Source: Fen-1298 sp050015675
GTDB taxonomy: Bacteria > Bacteroidota > Ignavibacteria > UBA10030
Direction of reading: 5' to 3'
Length of the DNA stretch: 64,000 nt
Assembly: GCA_050015675.1 (NCBI GenBank)
Contig: JBEKAY010000021.1
Coordinates: forward strand, 20,855 to 84,854
In this document: positions 37,002-46,905 of the stretch, in pieces
Position numbering within the stretch: position 1 is the stretch's first letter
Layout: each line of letters begins with the position of its first letter
Made by a program: the position numbers and the translations under genes
The notes under the pieces: model-generated
What the model was told of the DNA's origin: nothing
What the model saw: the letters and a program-made list of their open reading frames with translations, nothing else
Databases searched by the model: none

Positions 37002-37098
37002 ATGTTTCTTTGGTACCAACGAATCTGCATTCATCATACCAAACCTGTTTTGGAAAATGGAGCGTGAACTTTTAAGACAACCCTATAGCCTTACATCT
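37002..37098 (-). repeat. Shared upstream element, copy B (before the coiled-coil gene)
   Basis: Same order of segments as copy A: ATGTTTCTTTGG, GAATCTGCATTCATCATACC, AAACCTGTTTTGGAAAA and AAGACAACCCTATAG. It ends 109 bp upstream of the start at 36892. Here TTTGGTA (37008-37014) and TACCAAA (37037-37043) make a perfect 7-bp inverted repeat; copy C keeps the pairing with a compensating C:G in place of T:A. The gene strand reads TTTGGTATGATGAATG, close to an extended -10 promoter. Confidence 0.75.
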
Positions 37099-37180
37099 TG
37101 TTCGGAGGGAGAGTTGCGTAGCTTTAGTTATCCTGCGAGACTCTAAATAGAATCAAGCTATCGCTTGATACATTCTCAGG

Positions 37181-37420
37181 CCTCCGGCTGGTGTAATGGT
37201 ACTTAGTTTTATATTTATCCGCAAGTAATTAATGACCCCATTTGTCATTCCGGACTTGATCCGGAATCCAGAGAAGAGGAAAGTTGCTGTCATAGATGCC
37301 GGCTTAAAATCCGCCGGCATGACTTGGACCTTTTCTGTCATTCCCGGCTGGAGACCTGAGAATATCATCCCGCTTTGCCTGCCCGCCTGCATCGGGTAGG
37401 CAAGGAATCTATTCATTATC
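37181..37420. repeat. Intergenic repeat-rich region with second shared block
   Basis: The block 37181-37225 (CCTCCGGC, then GTACTTAGTTTTATATTTAT and CGCAAG) recurs at 40779-40835 beyond the PKD gene. It is followed by common dispersed-repeat text: TCATTCCGGACTTGATCCGGA (37246-37266, a palindromic core), GCCGGCTTAAAATCCGCCGGC and a CCTGCCCGCCTGCATCGGG stretch. I see no gene between 36893 and 37569. Confidence 0.6.
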
Positions 37421-37569
37421 CAAACACTTTACCCCGTGAGATATTCATTTTAGCATTTTCATTATTATTTATGATTATCTCGCGAGGCAAATCACTCAAA
37501 TCATTCATTTCCGGATTAACAAATTTAATCAAACCGATTTTCCTAAAGGTATTTATCTAAAAGCGCTGT

Positions 37570-40467
37570 TTATGGTTCGGGGCACACCTCCCACTCTTGC
37601 CAATCCTTGGTATTAGTGCAACAGTCGGGTTCGATTTCTATTCCAAGCTGGAGTTGCTTCGGCAGATATGGTTGCCAACCCCCGCTATCATAATTCCAAA
37701 GATAATGGTTTGAAGTAATGGACTTGACTCTTGGGCGATAGCCATAATCGAAACGCTCCTTAACCTTTACCTGTCTTACACCGTTGTTTTCCTTATAATC
37801 ACTTACCGGCTCTGGGACAAAACAATTACATCCTATGAAGTAACCATTTAGGGGGGATAAACCGGAGAACCAATCGAAATCTGACTGCGAGTTTTCGCTT
37901 CTGTAAACTATGCCATTAATGCCAACCCCTATTTTAATATCCGGGGAGTGATATCTTCTCCATTTCCCTTTCGAATTCATTTTTTGAAGTACCGTCTTAG
38001 CTTTTACATTGAGATGGAGGTAAAAAAGACGGTCAGAGTCCTTTGTCTTTAATTTACATTTAAGTCTTAGATCATCACTACCAACTGTTATATACCAGTG
38101 ATCTATTATTTTATCATGTTTAGCACAGCAATCTATAGTTATAGTTATCGTTTTAGTGGATGAACATTGGTTTCCATACTCGTCTGTTGAAATTAATGTT
38201 ACATCATATTGTCCAGATTGTTCTAACTTATAAATTGCTCTACTCTTATCTTTTTTAGTGAATGGAAAAGGAGCAACATCAGCAAAAGGCGGAACGACCC
38301 ATTGTGGGTTAGGTTCACTTGTAGTACAGATAATTTTGCCATCCGGACAGACCTTTACATCAAAAGATGGTCCGTTTCTTGATTTAAGTGTCATTGTGTA
38401 TGAATATGTTTTTATGCATTGCGGGTTGGCCGCATCCTGCATTGTAAGTGTGACAATAGGATGTGCTATTGTTGTGATACCGTTGTATATATGCACGGGA
38501 TCTTTATCATAACTTATTTGACCATCACCAAAATCCCACTTGTACTTTATTGGACAGATTCCCCCAATAGACGTATTTATAAAGGAAACGGAGATAACTT
38601 TTGTTGACTCGGGATTTTCACAACATTTGTATAGATTAGTGAAAGAAGGTGTACACTGCGTCACTACCGTAATGGTTTTGGTAGTATACCATTTACAGCC
38701 ATACTTGTTGTCTGTAAATATCAAAGTAATGTCATATATACCAGCCGAGCCAAAATCTGCGTGGGTTTGTACACCAGGTGGGATTGCGCCACTTGAGAGG
38801 CTTGGATTCGATTTCCATTCATATATATTTACTAAACCCGTATTAGAAACTGATGCGTCAAAGTCAACTATAGTTCCGCACTCTCTTTGTTTCCAGGTAA
38901 AGTCTGGTGCAGGATATGGTAAACTTAAATTTTTATTACTCTTACAAAGAATTCCGCCTTGAGCATCTGTAACAACCAATGATATGGAATAATCACCCGG
39001 GTTCAATGTAGTAGTTTGGTTATTACCTGATATAGTCTTAACTACTGTAGTACCTATGCTAATTGTCCAGTTATAGTTAACTCCTGATGTTGCGCTATTT
39101 AATTTAATTAAATATTTTTCACCAGCATGTGGATTACACTTCGGGTCAAAATCACCGACGGAACATTCAAGCGTATCAATGTCGAAATCTTCATCGCAGT
39201 CCGCTGGTTCCATATAAGCAAAAACATTGTTTCCGCCTATTAGGATAGTAGTATAATTTTCCCAAACAGTTTCAAAGTCGTAATCATCCTCTGGCAGACA
39301 TGGAATTTCAATTTTTTGTTCATTGATAACATTATTATTGTCGTCAATCCATTCAACTTTTAGTTTTTTGATTCCGGTGCTAGTCGGACCGAGGGACAAA
39401 AGAAAATCATTGTCAATTGTAAAAGATTCTAATGGATCACCGGCGGGAAGTGGAACTGTTCCTGTGTACCATGTTACGCTATTAGGGTAATTGGATATTT
39501 GATTCCAGTCATCCGGGTCGGCAGCTATTATTTTAGTATCTCCTATACCTGTTACAATCACTCTACGATATTTTGGGAAATTACTATTGTTACCATCGTT
39601 AATTAGGTTTAAATTGAAGTTGCAGCATTGTGGCTTAAGGCTTTCGCATGAAAGTTGAACCGAATCTCTGCAAATGACTTGCCCTTTTTTGTTTTTCCAA
39701 TTATAATCAATCCGGGAAGGTTTTTGGCCTCCATCAACACAAATAATAGCCAGATCTGTCTTACCGGTAGGTATAGCTCCGTTCGTTTTCCATATAATGT
39801 TGTGTGCTGGAGGGGGAACAGGTGACATGTATGAAGAAACTATCGAAATAGGATTTACGCTTACATCGAAACTGTAAGGACGATTTATATTGGTAATTCC
39901 TAATTTATTTGTAAGACTTATTTTATAGCAACAACAATTCCCCATTGATGCTTTTACAAAATCGGCCTTAAGGAACTTACATAAAGGTTTTATCGGAATA
40001 CTGAAAAATCGTATTTCACTCCAAACACCATTTAGTTCAATACCCCATGCATAACTTTGGCCCGCCGGAAGTTGTTTTGCCGAGGAAGGATATGCAAATA
40101 TCGTTGTCAGGATGTCTATTTTCTCAAACCATACCGCGTTCTTCTTTATCGCCAAGGCTGGCAACTGGTTATCCAATACTTCCACAATCCTCAGTGTGTA
40201 CCTCGCTCCCAGCTGGTTTGGCTTTGGTGCCGACGACCACTTAAATGTCGGCATCTGTCCTTCGGGGATAGTCTCACCATTAGCAGGCGAGATGAGCACA
40301 AGCGGCATTGTCCTCATCATCTGTTGCTGAGGGCTAATACTAACCGAGGCGGACTGCGCTTCTACTTGCTTAATCGGTGAGCATAGTAGCGATAGTAGCA
40401 ACAACAAGAAAAGATTCGATGATCGCTTTCCTTCTTTTCTGTGGAGCAAACTCTTTGCCTTTTGCAT
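37570..40467 (-). CDS. Secreted PKD-domain protein
   Basis: A protein of 965 residues from the ATG at 40467, which follows CAAGGAG; the open frame to 40521 adds 18 unlikely residues. A signal peptide spans roughly residues 16-38 (NLFLLLLLSLLCSP ending EAQ). Next is a Gly/Pro strand-rich region with a fibronectin-like block (ISPANGETIPEGQMPTFKWS), then several PKD-type repeats, the clearest at YKWDFGDGQISYDKDPVHIY. Cysteines are numerous, so disulphides are likely. There is no T9SS sorting domain; the end is EWEVCPEP. It is probably an adhesin or surface-matrix protein. It shares the upstream element with cas12f and stands between direct repeats B and C. Confidence 0.8.
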   Translation of the reverse strand: MQKAKSLLHRKEGKRSSNLFLLLLLSLLCSPIKQVEAQSASVSISPQQQMMRTMPLVLISPANGETIPEGQMPTFKWSSAPKPNQLGARYTLRIVEVLDNQLPALAIKKNAVWFEKIDILTTIFAYPSSAKQLPAGQSYAWGIELNGVWSEIRFFSIPIKPLCKFLKADFVKASMGNCCCYKISLTNKLGITNINRPYSFDVSVNPISIVSSYMSPVPPPAHNIIWKTNGAIPTGKTDLAIICVDGGQKPSRIDYNWKNKKGQVICRDSVQLSCESLKPQCCNFNLNLINDGNNSNFPKYRRVIVTGIGDTKIIAADPDDWNQISNYPNSVTWYTGTVPLPAGDPLESFTIDNDFLLSLGPTSTGIKKLKVEWIDDNNNVINEQKIEIPCLPEDDYDFETVWENYTTILIGGNNVFAYMEPADCDEDFDIDTLECSVGDFDPKCNPHAGEKYLIKLNSATSGVNYNWTISIGTTVVKTISGNNQTTTLNPGDYSISLVVTDAQGGILCKSNKNLSLPYPAPDFTWKQRECGTIVDFDASVSNTGLVNIYEWKSNPSLSSGAIPPGVQTHADFGSAGIYDITLIFTDNKYGCKWYTTKTITVVTQCTPSFTNLYKCCENPESTKVISVSFINTSIGGICPIKYKWDFGDGQISYDKDPVHIYNGITTIAHPIVTLTMQDAANPQCIKTYSYTMTLKSRNGPSFDVKVCPDGKIICTTSEPNPQWVVPPFADVAPFPFTKKDKSRAIYKLEQSGQYDVTLISTDEYGNQCSSTKTITITIDCCAKHDKIIDHWYITVGSDDLRLKCKLKTKDSDRLFYLHLNVKAKTVLQKMNSKGKWRRYHSPDIKIGVGINGIVYRSENSQSDFDWFSGLSPLNGYFIGCNCFVPEPVSDYKENNGVRQVKVKERFDYGYRPRVKSITSNHYLWNYDSGGWQPYLPKQLQLGIEIEPDCCTNTKDWQEWEVCPEP

Positions 40468-40671
40468 TTTTTTACTCCTTGATAGTTTGTTATGCACCAA
40501 TTGACTACAATTTCCGATCACTAGTGTAATAACAGCCGGAAACTTATAAATATCACAGACATTCGTCCGTGTCTATGCTGCTATATATTGTGCTTGGACA
40601 CATCTTCATCTTGTTGTTGTTGCCTCCGGCTGAACAATCGTATGAATTGGATGGACCCCATCCTTGCGAGT

Positions 40672-40776
40672 GTGCTTCTTGGGTAATAACGAATTTACAT
40701 TCATCATACCAAGCCTGTTTTGGAAAATTGAGTTTCGAACTACTAAGACAACATCCCTACAGCCGCATCCGTCGGC
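40672..40776 (-). repeat. Shared upstream element, copy C (before the PKD gene)
   Basis: Segments GTGCTTCTTGGG, GAATTTACATTCATCATACC, AAGCCTGTTTTGGAAAAT, AAGACAACATCCCTACAG and GCATCCGTCGGC match copies A and B in order. It ends about 205 bp upstream of the PKD start at 40467. CTTGG/CCAAG keeps the pairing of copy B by a double change. Its right neighbour (40779-40835) matches block 37181-37225. The rest of the gap 40468-40993 shows no gene. Confidence 0.75.
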
Positions 40777-40993
40777 GCCTCCGGCGAGGTGCGTACTACT
40801 ATTTAATAGTACTTAATTTTATATTTATACGCAAGGATCATTTAGTCATCCCCGCACGTATTTAGTGGGATTGCAATGACTTATCTCACGCTCAACAAAT
40901 CACGAAATAATTCTTATATTCAACAATCGTTTGCTAGTGCGTTCCAAAGAGAGGAAGCTCTTATGTTTCATCACTCAACTAATCTTAACCGTT

Positions 40994-42889
40994 ATGAATA
41001 CTAAATTCCAAGGCCTGTTATCTATTAGTATCCTTTTCCTGATTTTTATCAATGCATCTCTGAATGCAGCAAAAGCCGGTAATCCCCCATCTGTCCACGT
41101 ATGGGAAATGCATGAAATTATACTGAATGCTGAAAAGGAATATAATAACTACTATACTAATGTTTCATGCTGGGTAGAATTAAAAGGCCCGGATTTTTCA
41201 AAACGGGTTTATGGTTTTTGGAATGGCGGTAATATCTTTATCGTGCGTATTGTAGCAACAAAACCGGGGAAGTGGCAATGGGTCAGCGGATCAGATCAGA
41301 CTGATGATAAAGGATTTAAACGTTCAGGCGAATTTAACGCCGTTAGCTGGACAGAAGAAGAGAAAAAACAAAATCCCAACCGTCGCGGTTTTGTTCGCTC
41401 CACACCTAACGGACATGCATTGCGATATGCCGACGGCACTCCTTTTTTTATGATAGGTGATACCTGGCTTGCTGGGGCAACGTGGCGATTGCCTTTCAGA
41501 GGCGCCGCTCCTGCAAAAAATTATGTGCCTGGTCCAGGAATCGGATTTGAAGATGCTGTAGCTTACCGAAAAAATCAGGGATACAATTCGGTAAGCATGA
41601 TTGCATGTTTTCCAAACTGGGAATCAGATCGTCACGCGAGTACGTTCGCGGATTCCAATGGTATATTTTTACGAAATGCATGGGAAAAATTTGATTACTT
41701 AGTTGAGAACGGCAAAATGACTTCAAAAGATATGCGTGATGAATTTGGCAATAGGCCATTTAAAATGTCTCCAAAGCACGAAGGTGTAGCCGATTTCGAT
41801 AATATTATTCCTGAATATTTTCAAAGCCTCGATAAAAAAATGCAATATTTATCGGAGCAGGGATTTGTACCTTTGCTCGAAACTGTAAGAAGGGATATGT
41901 GTCCATCATGGAAAGCATATTTCGATTTTAATGAATCATATGCGCGATACGTTCAATATCTCATTTCAAGATACGGTGCATATAATTTTGTTTTCAGCGG
42001 AATACATCTCGATTGGATCCCGAAAGAGTACAGCCTTACCGCCGATGAATTTAACGAAGCGCTCATCTATCATTTGAATAAATACGGACCTTTACCTTTC
42101 GGACAGCCCTATACGACACTCATTTCCAGTTCAACATATTCAGTATTCGGTCATTATAAAAATTGTCCGTGGCTGACCATGCACAGCGTAGGCAACAAAC
42201 CGCGAGACCACCGTATGTCTGATTCCTTAGAAATCCTTTTCAAGCTCAATCCTCCTTATCCGGCAATAAATTTTGAACCTTATTATACGGGATGGAATCA
42301 TGAAATAAACATGCCGAATGGAGAACGTCCCCCTGCAAATTCCATACGCGATAATTATTTTTCGCGGGCACAAATGTACGGGTCTGTTCTGTCGGGCGGA
42401 CTTTCAGGACATGTCCACGGTACAGCAGCATATGATATAACCTCAACAGGAGAACCTGCCGGAATGCGTCCACATTTTTGGGACGCATTGAAATACGAAT
42501 CCGGTTCGTATATGCAGCACCTTAAAACATTTATCCTATCGGAAGGGAATAAATATCAAGCACTGCAACTTGCCTCTCGAGATATTACTCCTCAAAAAGC
42601 TCCGGGCAGTCCCGAAAAAGGTTTAGATGGGTGGTCATATATGATGCGTACTCCTGAAAAAGACTTTGCCTTACTTTATTTTGAAAACCAATCTGTTTTG
42701 CCTGAGTTAACCGGATTTAAATCCAACACATCATATTCGTTAAAATGGTTTAATCCCACTAATGGTGTGTGGGGAAAAAGGAGTACCATGAAATCAGATA
42801 TTAACGGGAGATTGGTTTTGCCACAATTTCCTGATGGACACAATCCATCCGTTATCGATTGGGCAGTTAAGATAATTGAAACAAATTAA
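40994..42889 (+). CDS. DUF5060/DUF4038 glycoside hydrolase, GH140 apiosidase-like
   Basis: A secreted protein of about 631 residues from the ATG at 40994; the open frame extends to 40931. A signal peptide (FQGLLSISILFLIFINASLNA) is followed by a DUF5060 beta-sandwich (WEMHEIILNAEKEYNNYY and WQWVSGSDQTDD) and a TIM barrel of the DUF4038 type (FVRSTPNGHALRYADGTPFFMIGDTWLAG). A beta-sandwich tail typical of these enzymes closes it. In Bacteroides the DUF4038 family includes GH140 endo-apiosidases that cut apiose side chains of rhamnogalacturonan II; other members differ. The following sugar-use genes support a role in plant polysaccharide or pentose use. Confidence 0.82.
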   Translation: MNTKFQGLLSISILFLIFINASLNAAKAGNPPSVHVWEMHEIILNAEKEYNNYYTNVSCWVELKGPDFSKRVYGFWNGGNIFIVRIVATKPGKWQWVSGSDQTDDKGFKRSGEFNAVSWTEEEKKQNPNRRGFVRSTPNGHALRYADGTPFFMIGDTWLAGATWRLPFRGAAPAKNYVPGPGIGFEDAVAYRKNQGYNSVSMIACFPNWESDRHASTFADSNGIFLRNAWEKFDYLVENGKMTSKDMRDEFGNRPFKMSPKHEGVADFDNIIPEYFQSLDKKMQYLSEQGFVPLLETVRRDMCPSWKAYFDFNESYARYVQYLISRYGAYNFVFSGIHLDWIPKEYSLTADEFNEALIYHLNKYGPLPFGQPYTTLISSSTYSVFGHYKNCPWLTMHSVGNKPRDHRMSDSLEILFKLNPPYPAINFEPYYTGWNHEINMPNGERPPANSIRDNYFSRAQMYGSVLSGGLSGHVHGTAAYDITSTGEPAGMRPHFWDALKYESGSYMQHLKTFILSEGNKYQALQLASRDITPQKAPGSPEKGLDGWSYMMRTPEKDFALLYFENQSVLPELTGFKSNTSYSLKWFNPTNGVWGKRSTMKSDINGRLVLPQFPDGHNPSVIDWAVKIIETN

Positions 42890-42906
42890 AAGAATTAATA
42901 TTTAAC

Positions 42907-44076
42907 ATGAAAATTGTAATAGCGCCCGACTCATTCAAAGGGAGCTTATCAGCACAGGAAGCTGCATCTGCCATGGAGCGAGGTGTGCACGCTGCAATAC
43001 CGGATGCCGAAATAGATACAATTCCTATGGCTGACGGAGGTGAAGGAACATTAGAGGCACTTGTTTCTTCTACGAACGGAATTTTCAAAGAAGCTCAAGC
43101 CGTCGATCCACTCGGCCGCCCAATGCAGACCAAGTACGGAATTCTCGGAAACAGCAAAACGGCTGTTATTGAAATGGCGGCTGTCTCCGGCCTTCTGCTC
43201 TTGAAAAAAGAAGAACGTAATCCTTTGGATACTACGACGTATGGAACAGGTCAGCTCATCCGGCATGCGCTTGAATCTGGTTGCACGGAATTTATTGTAT
43301 GTATTGGAGGCTCTTCTACCAACGACTGCGGAGCGGGTATGGCACAAGCGCTTGGCATCCATTTTTTCAGGAAAGACAAGACTGAGATCACAGATAAAAT
43401 GTGCGGCGGACTTTTAGGAGATGTTGCGTTTATCGAGACAAGCGGACTTCATCCGGCAATTCAGCAAAGTCGTATAATAGCAGCTTGCGATGTAAAAAAT
43501 CCCTTACTTGGAAAACGCGGATGCGCACAGATGTACTCAAAACAAAAAGGGGCGACCATTGAGATTATAAATCAACTTGAAAATAATATGGAATCATTTA
43601 TCGATTTAGCTGAAAAAATAACTCAAAAGTCAGTACGTGACTTTCCCGGAGCCGGTGCGGCTGGCGGATTGGGAGCGGGACTGATGTTGTTTTTAGGGGC
43701 AGACCTTCAGCCGGGAATAAGCCTTGTGATGGATGTATGCAATTTTTCCGAACGAATGAAAGATGCAGATCTCATCCTCACGGGCGAAGGTAAGATTGAT
43801 AATCAGACTGCATTTGGAAAATCCATTGCGGGAATTGCGTTATGTGCAAAATCTATGAAGATACCTGTCATTGCATTCGGAGGCATTGTAGAAAACGCCG
43901 TTAATCTAAATGAACTTGGAGTCACAGCAATTTTTCCGATAAGCCAGCCGCCTATTACTATCGAACAGGCGATGGCTGAAGCGCCAGCGCTCCTGCAGAA
44001 TACTGTGGAGAGAGTAATGTGGGAATATAAAAAGCTTGAGCTTTTAATCCTCTCCTCTACTATTTTTAATAACTGA
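42907..44076 (+). CDS. Glycerate kinase (GlxK/GarK type)
   Basis: A 389-residue kinase that makes 2- or 3-phosphoglycerate from glycerate. Conserved parts are KIVIAPDSFKGSLSAQEAA at the start, MADGGEGTLEAL, EFIVCIGGSSTNDCGAGMAQALG and DADLILTGEGKIDNQTAFGK near the end, as in PF02595 enzymes. It begins 17 bases after the hydrolase gene, so the two are co-transcribed. Glycerate is an end product of hexarate and several branched-sugar routes. Confidence 0.94.
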   Translation: MKIVIAPDSFKGSLSAQEAASAMERGVHAAIPDAEIDTIPMADGGEGTLEALVSSTNGIFKEAQAVDPLGRPMQTKYGILGNSKTAVIEMAAVSGLLLLKKEERNPLDTTTYGTGQLIRHALESGCTEFIVCIGGSSTNDCGAGMAQALGIHFFRKDKTEITDKMCGGLLGDVAFIETSGLHPAIQQSRIIAACDVKNPLLGKRGCAQMYSKQKGATIEIINQLENNMESFIDLAEKITQKSVRDFPGAGAAGGLGAGLMLFLGADLQPGISLVMDVCNFSERMKDADLILTGEGKIDNQTAFGKSIAGIALCAKSMKIPVIAFGGIVENAVNLNELGVTAIFPISQPPITIEQAMAEAPALLQNTVERVMWEYKKLELLILSSTIFNN

Positions 44077-44107
44077 TGTTACGCACCGAATAATTTTTAA
44101 TGAACGG

Positions 44108-44127
44108 CCCTGCGGCAAGCTGCAGGG
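44108..44127 (+). terminator. GC hairpin after glycerate kinase
   Basis: CCCTGC (44108-44113) pairs with GCAGGG (44122-44127). No T-run follows at once, so it is a weak terminator candidate. The rest of 44130-44340 shows nothing recognisable. Confidence 0.35.
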
Positions 44128-44342
44128 TATCGCTATAGAATATTTTCTGACTTAGTTTTTACCCTGTGCCAAGCCATAGGGAATTATCAAGTTAAAAGAA
44201 ATGTATGTCGCCTTCTTTGATTGCGGACTCAATCCTACCCATCCCCCTAAGAGGAATTGTATGGGATGGGTTACGGTTTCGTTTTCTCTGATACAATAGA
44301 ATTATTTTATCAATTTTGTAATTTATATGATAGGGCTAAATA

Positions 44343-44579
44343 TTAATTTAATTTAAAGGTCAGTTGTGTTTGCTGCTGCCCCACTTCATTCATAGAATGT
44401 TGATAGGGTAGCATTTCGATTTCAATATTTTTTATAAAGTTATTGAAGTATATCTCTTGCACCTGACCGGAAAACCGAGTATTTTTTTTCTGTAAGTGCT
44501 TTTCATGACTGAATCCTGAAAAAGCCGGTGTTTCTTTTCTTGAACACTCCATCTCAGTAATTTTAATTTCAATACTCAT
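44343..44579 (-). pseudogene. Possible N-terminal remnant of an AraC-type regulator
   Basis: A 78-residue frame with ATG at 44579. The segment FSGQVQEIYFNNFIKNIE followed by polar residues and LTFKLN resembles the sensing N-terminus of Bacteroidota AraC-family regulators, which have VQEIYFDGIHI-like text. The DNA-binding C-terminus is absent; the frame stops after 78 residues. It is divergent from the aldo/keto reductase gene, where a regulator of the sugar genes would be expected. The match is weak and the frame could be chance. Confidence 0.3.
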
Positions 44580-44592
44580 AAAAGATTAAAAA

Positions 44593-45576
44593 ATGGAATA
44601 TCGCACACTTGGAAAAACCGGCTGGAATATCTCAGCCATAAGTTTTGGCGCATGGGCTATTGGTAGTGCATGGGGAACCGTGAATGATAAGGATTCTCTT
44701 GCTGCCCTGCATCGTGCTCTCGATTTGGGTGTTACCTTTTTTGATACTGCGGATGTTTACGGTGATGGGCGAAGTGAACGCCTCCTTGCTCAATTAAGAC
44801 AGGAACGCACAGAAAAGTTTTTCATTGCGACAAAAGCAGGGAGACGACTGGATCCGCATACAACCGGCGGGTACAGCAAAAAGAATCTGACTGCCTTTAT
44901 CGAGCGAAGCCTTAGAAATTTGAATACCGATGTAATTGATCTTCTTCAGCTGCATTGCCCTCCGACGGAAGTATATTATATGCCGGAAGTATTTGGAATT
45001 TTAGACGAACTGGTTCAAAGAGGAAAAATCAAATTCTATGGTGTGAGTGTTGAAAAGGTCGAAGAAGCGATCAAAGCTATTGAGTATCCGAATATCCAAT
45101 CCGTTCAAATCATTTATAATATCTTTCGCCAAAGGCCTGCAGAATTATTTTTCCATGAAGCCCAAAAGCGAAACATCGGGATACTTGCCAGGCTGCCGCT
45201 TTCTTCAGGTATGCTGACGGGAAAATTATCCAAGCAGTCAACATTTGAAAAAGACGATCACCGCTTATTTAATCGGCACGGCGAAGCATTCGATCGTGGT
45301 GAAACTTTCTCCGGTGTTGATTATGATTTGGCGTTAGAAGTCGTTGAACAAATCCGTCCCTTTGTGCCTGCAGGAATGACTATGACGCAGTTTGCGCTTA
45401 AATGGATTCTCATGAATCCTGCTGTGACATGCGCAATTCCCGGCGCGAAGAATCCGAAACAGGCAGAGGAAAATATCAAATCTATTGATATACCCCCTCT
45501 TCCGGACTCTGTTATGAAACAGATTAAAGATATTTATAATGAAAGTGTACGACAGCTTGTTCATCAGTACTGGTAA
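44593..45576 (+). CDS. Aldo/keto reductase
   Basis: A 327-residue NAD(P)H-dependent reductase of the TIM-barrel AKR fold. Seen are the start MEYRTLGKTGWNISAISFG, the catalytic region FFDTADVYGDGRSERLL (Asp-Tyr) and KFFIATKAGR (Lys), and the His in LLQLHCP. The cofactor end reads CAIPGAKNPKQAEENI. It may reduce or oxidise a sugar in the neighbouring pathway; the substrate is not readable. Confidence 0.92.
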   Translation: MEYRTLGKTGWNISAISFGAWAIGSAWGTVNDKDSLAALHRALDLGVTFFDTADVYGDGRSERLLAQLRQERTEKFFIATKAGRRLDPHTTGGYSKKNLTAFIERSLRNLNTDVIDLLQLHCPPTEVYYMPEVFGILDELVQRGKIKFYGVSVEKVEEAIKAIEYPNIQSVQIIYNIFRQRPAELFFHEAQKRNIGILARLPLSSGMLTGKLSKQSTFEKDDHRLFNRHGEAFDRGETFSGVDYDLALEVVEQIRPFVPAGMTMTQFALKWILMNPAVTCAIPGAKNPKQAEENIKSIDIPPLPDSVMKQIKDIYNESVRQLVHQYW

Positions 45577-45633
45577 AATTCTATTGACTTCTTGTATATT
45601 GTAATTCATCCGTATAGAGAAAGAAACTAAATA

Positions 45634-46905
45634 ATGCCCGACGTGAATACAACAAAGATAAAAATCGGTAATCAGCGATGGATAATCTGCGCATTACTTT
45701 TTTTTGCAACAACAGTAAATTATCTCGATAGAACTATTCTTGGCATTCTCGCCCCCACTCTCCAAAGAGAGATCGGCTGGTCAACCATCGAGTATGGTTA
45801 TATCACAACTGCTTTTCAAGCTGCATATGCTCTTGGACTAATATTTTTCGGCTGGTTCATTGATAAGTACGGTACGAAAATCGGTTATTCAATCTCCATA
45901 ATTGGATGGAGTATTGCCGCAATGGCGACAGCGGCTGCACGAACAGTTTTCGGTTTTGGTGCAGCGCGTTTTTTTCTCGGACTGAGCGAATCCGGCAACT
46001 TCCCGGCTGCAATCAAAGCGATTGCAGAATGGTTCCCCAAAAAAGAGCGGGCATTGGCAACAGGAATTTTTAATTCCGGCGCAAATATCGGCGCAGTGGT
46101 TGCACCAGCAGTAGTTCCTTGGCTCGCAATCACCTATGGCTGGCAATCAGCATTCATCGCGACAGGTGCTGTAGGATTCATATGGCTCATTTTCTGGATT
46201 ATCTTTTATGAAAAACCTGAAGCTGCAAAGAAACTGACACAGACGGAGAGAGCTTATATTCTCAGTGATTCTGAAGTAGAAGTATCGGAGAAAGTTACAT
46301 GGCGAGCACTTCTTAAGTACCGCCAGACATGGGCATTTGTTGTTGGAAAAGCCTTGACGGATCCCATCTGGTGGTTTTACGTGAACTGGCTTGGTATGTT
46401 TTTCCATCATAACTTCGGATATGAACTCACTGCACTTGGTTTTCCACTTATTGCAATCTATACAATGACGACCGTAGGAAGTATTGGCGGCGGTTGGTTA
46501 TCGGGAATGATGATCAACCGCGGAGTTGCAATAAACAAAGCCCGCAAATTAGCCATGCTCATCTGCGCAATACTTGTTGTACCAATCATGACCGCGGCTC
46601 ATATTTCGAGCGTTGTCTTAACGATTGCAATTATAGGCATTGCGGCAGCAGCACACCAGGGATGGTCAGCTAATATTCTTACAACTGTATCGGATATGTT
46701 TCCGAAGAAAGCAGTGGCGTCTGTTACATCACTTGGTACAGCGGCCGGCTCGGTGTTGGGAATGGGTTTTCCCATATTGTGCGGTTATATAGTGCAGACT
46801 ACCGACAGCTATATGATAATTTTTATTATCTGTGGCTCGGCATATTTGATTGCGCTCGGCATTGCCCAGCTATTGACGGTACATGCGAAACCGTTGAATA
46901 TCTGA
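45634..46905 (+). CDS. MFS transporter, anion:cation symporter type (hexuronate-like)
   Basis: A 423-residue transporter with 12 helices. NYLDRTILGILAPTLQREIGWS in the first helix and the loop WFPKKERALATGIFNSGANIGAVVAP place it in the ACS group with ExuT/GudP, which import hexuronates, galactonate and related sugar acids with protons. It begins 57 bp after the reductase gene in the same direction. Confidence 0.9.
   Translation: MPDVNTTKIKIGNQRWIICALLFFATTVNYLDRTILGILAPTLQREIGWSTIEYGYITTAFQAAYALGLIFFGWFIDKYGTKIGYSISIIGWSIAAMATAAARTVFGFGAARFFLGLSESGNFPAAIKAIAEWFPKKERALATGIFNSGANIGAVVAPAVVPWLAITYGWQSAFIATGAVGFIWLIFWIIFYEKPEAAKKLTQTERAYILSDSEVEVSEKVTWRALLKYRQTWAFVVGKALTDPIWWFYVNWLGMFFHHNFGYELTALGFPLIAIYTMTTVGSIGGGWLSGMMINRGVAINKARKLAMLICAILVVPIMTAAHISSVVLTIAIIGIAAAAHQGWSANILTTVSDMFPKKAVASVTSLGTAAGSVLGMGFPILCGYIVQTTDSYMIIFIICGSAYLIALGIAQLLTVHAKPLNI

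Noticed and set aside
36355..40776. The three ~100-nt copies as integron attC sites or CRISPR-like repeats
   Set aside because: No integrase, no core-site consensus and the copies are kilobases apart with gene-linked orientation.
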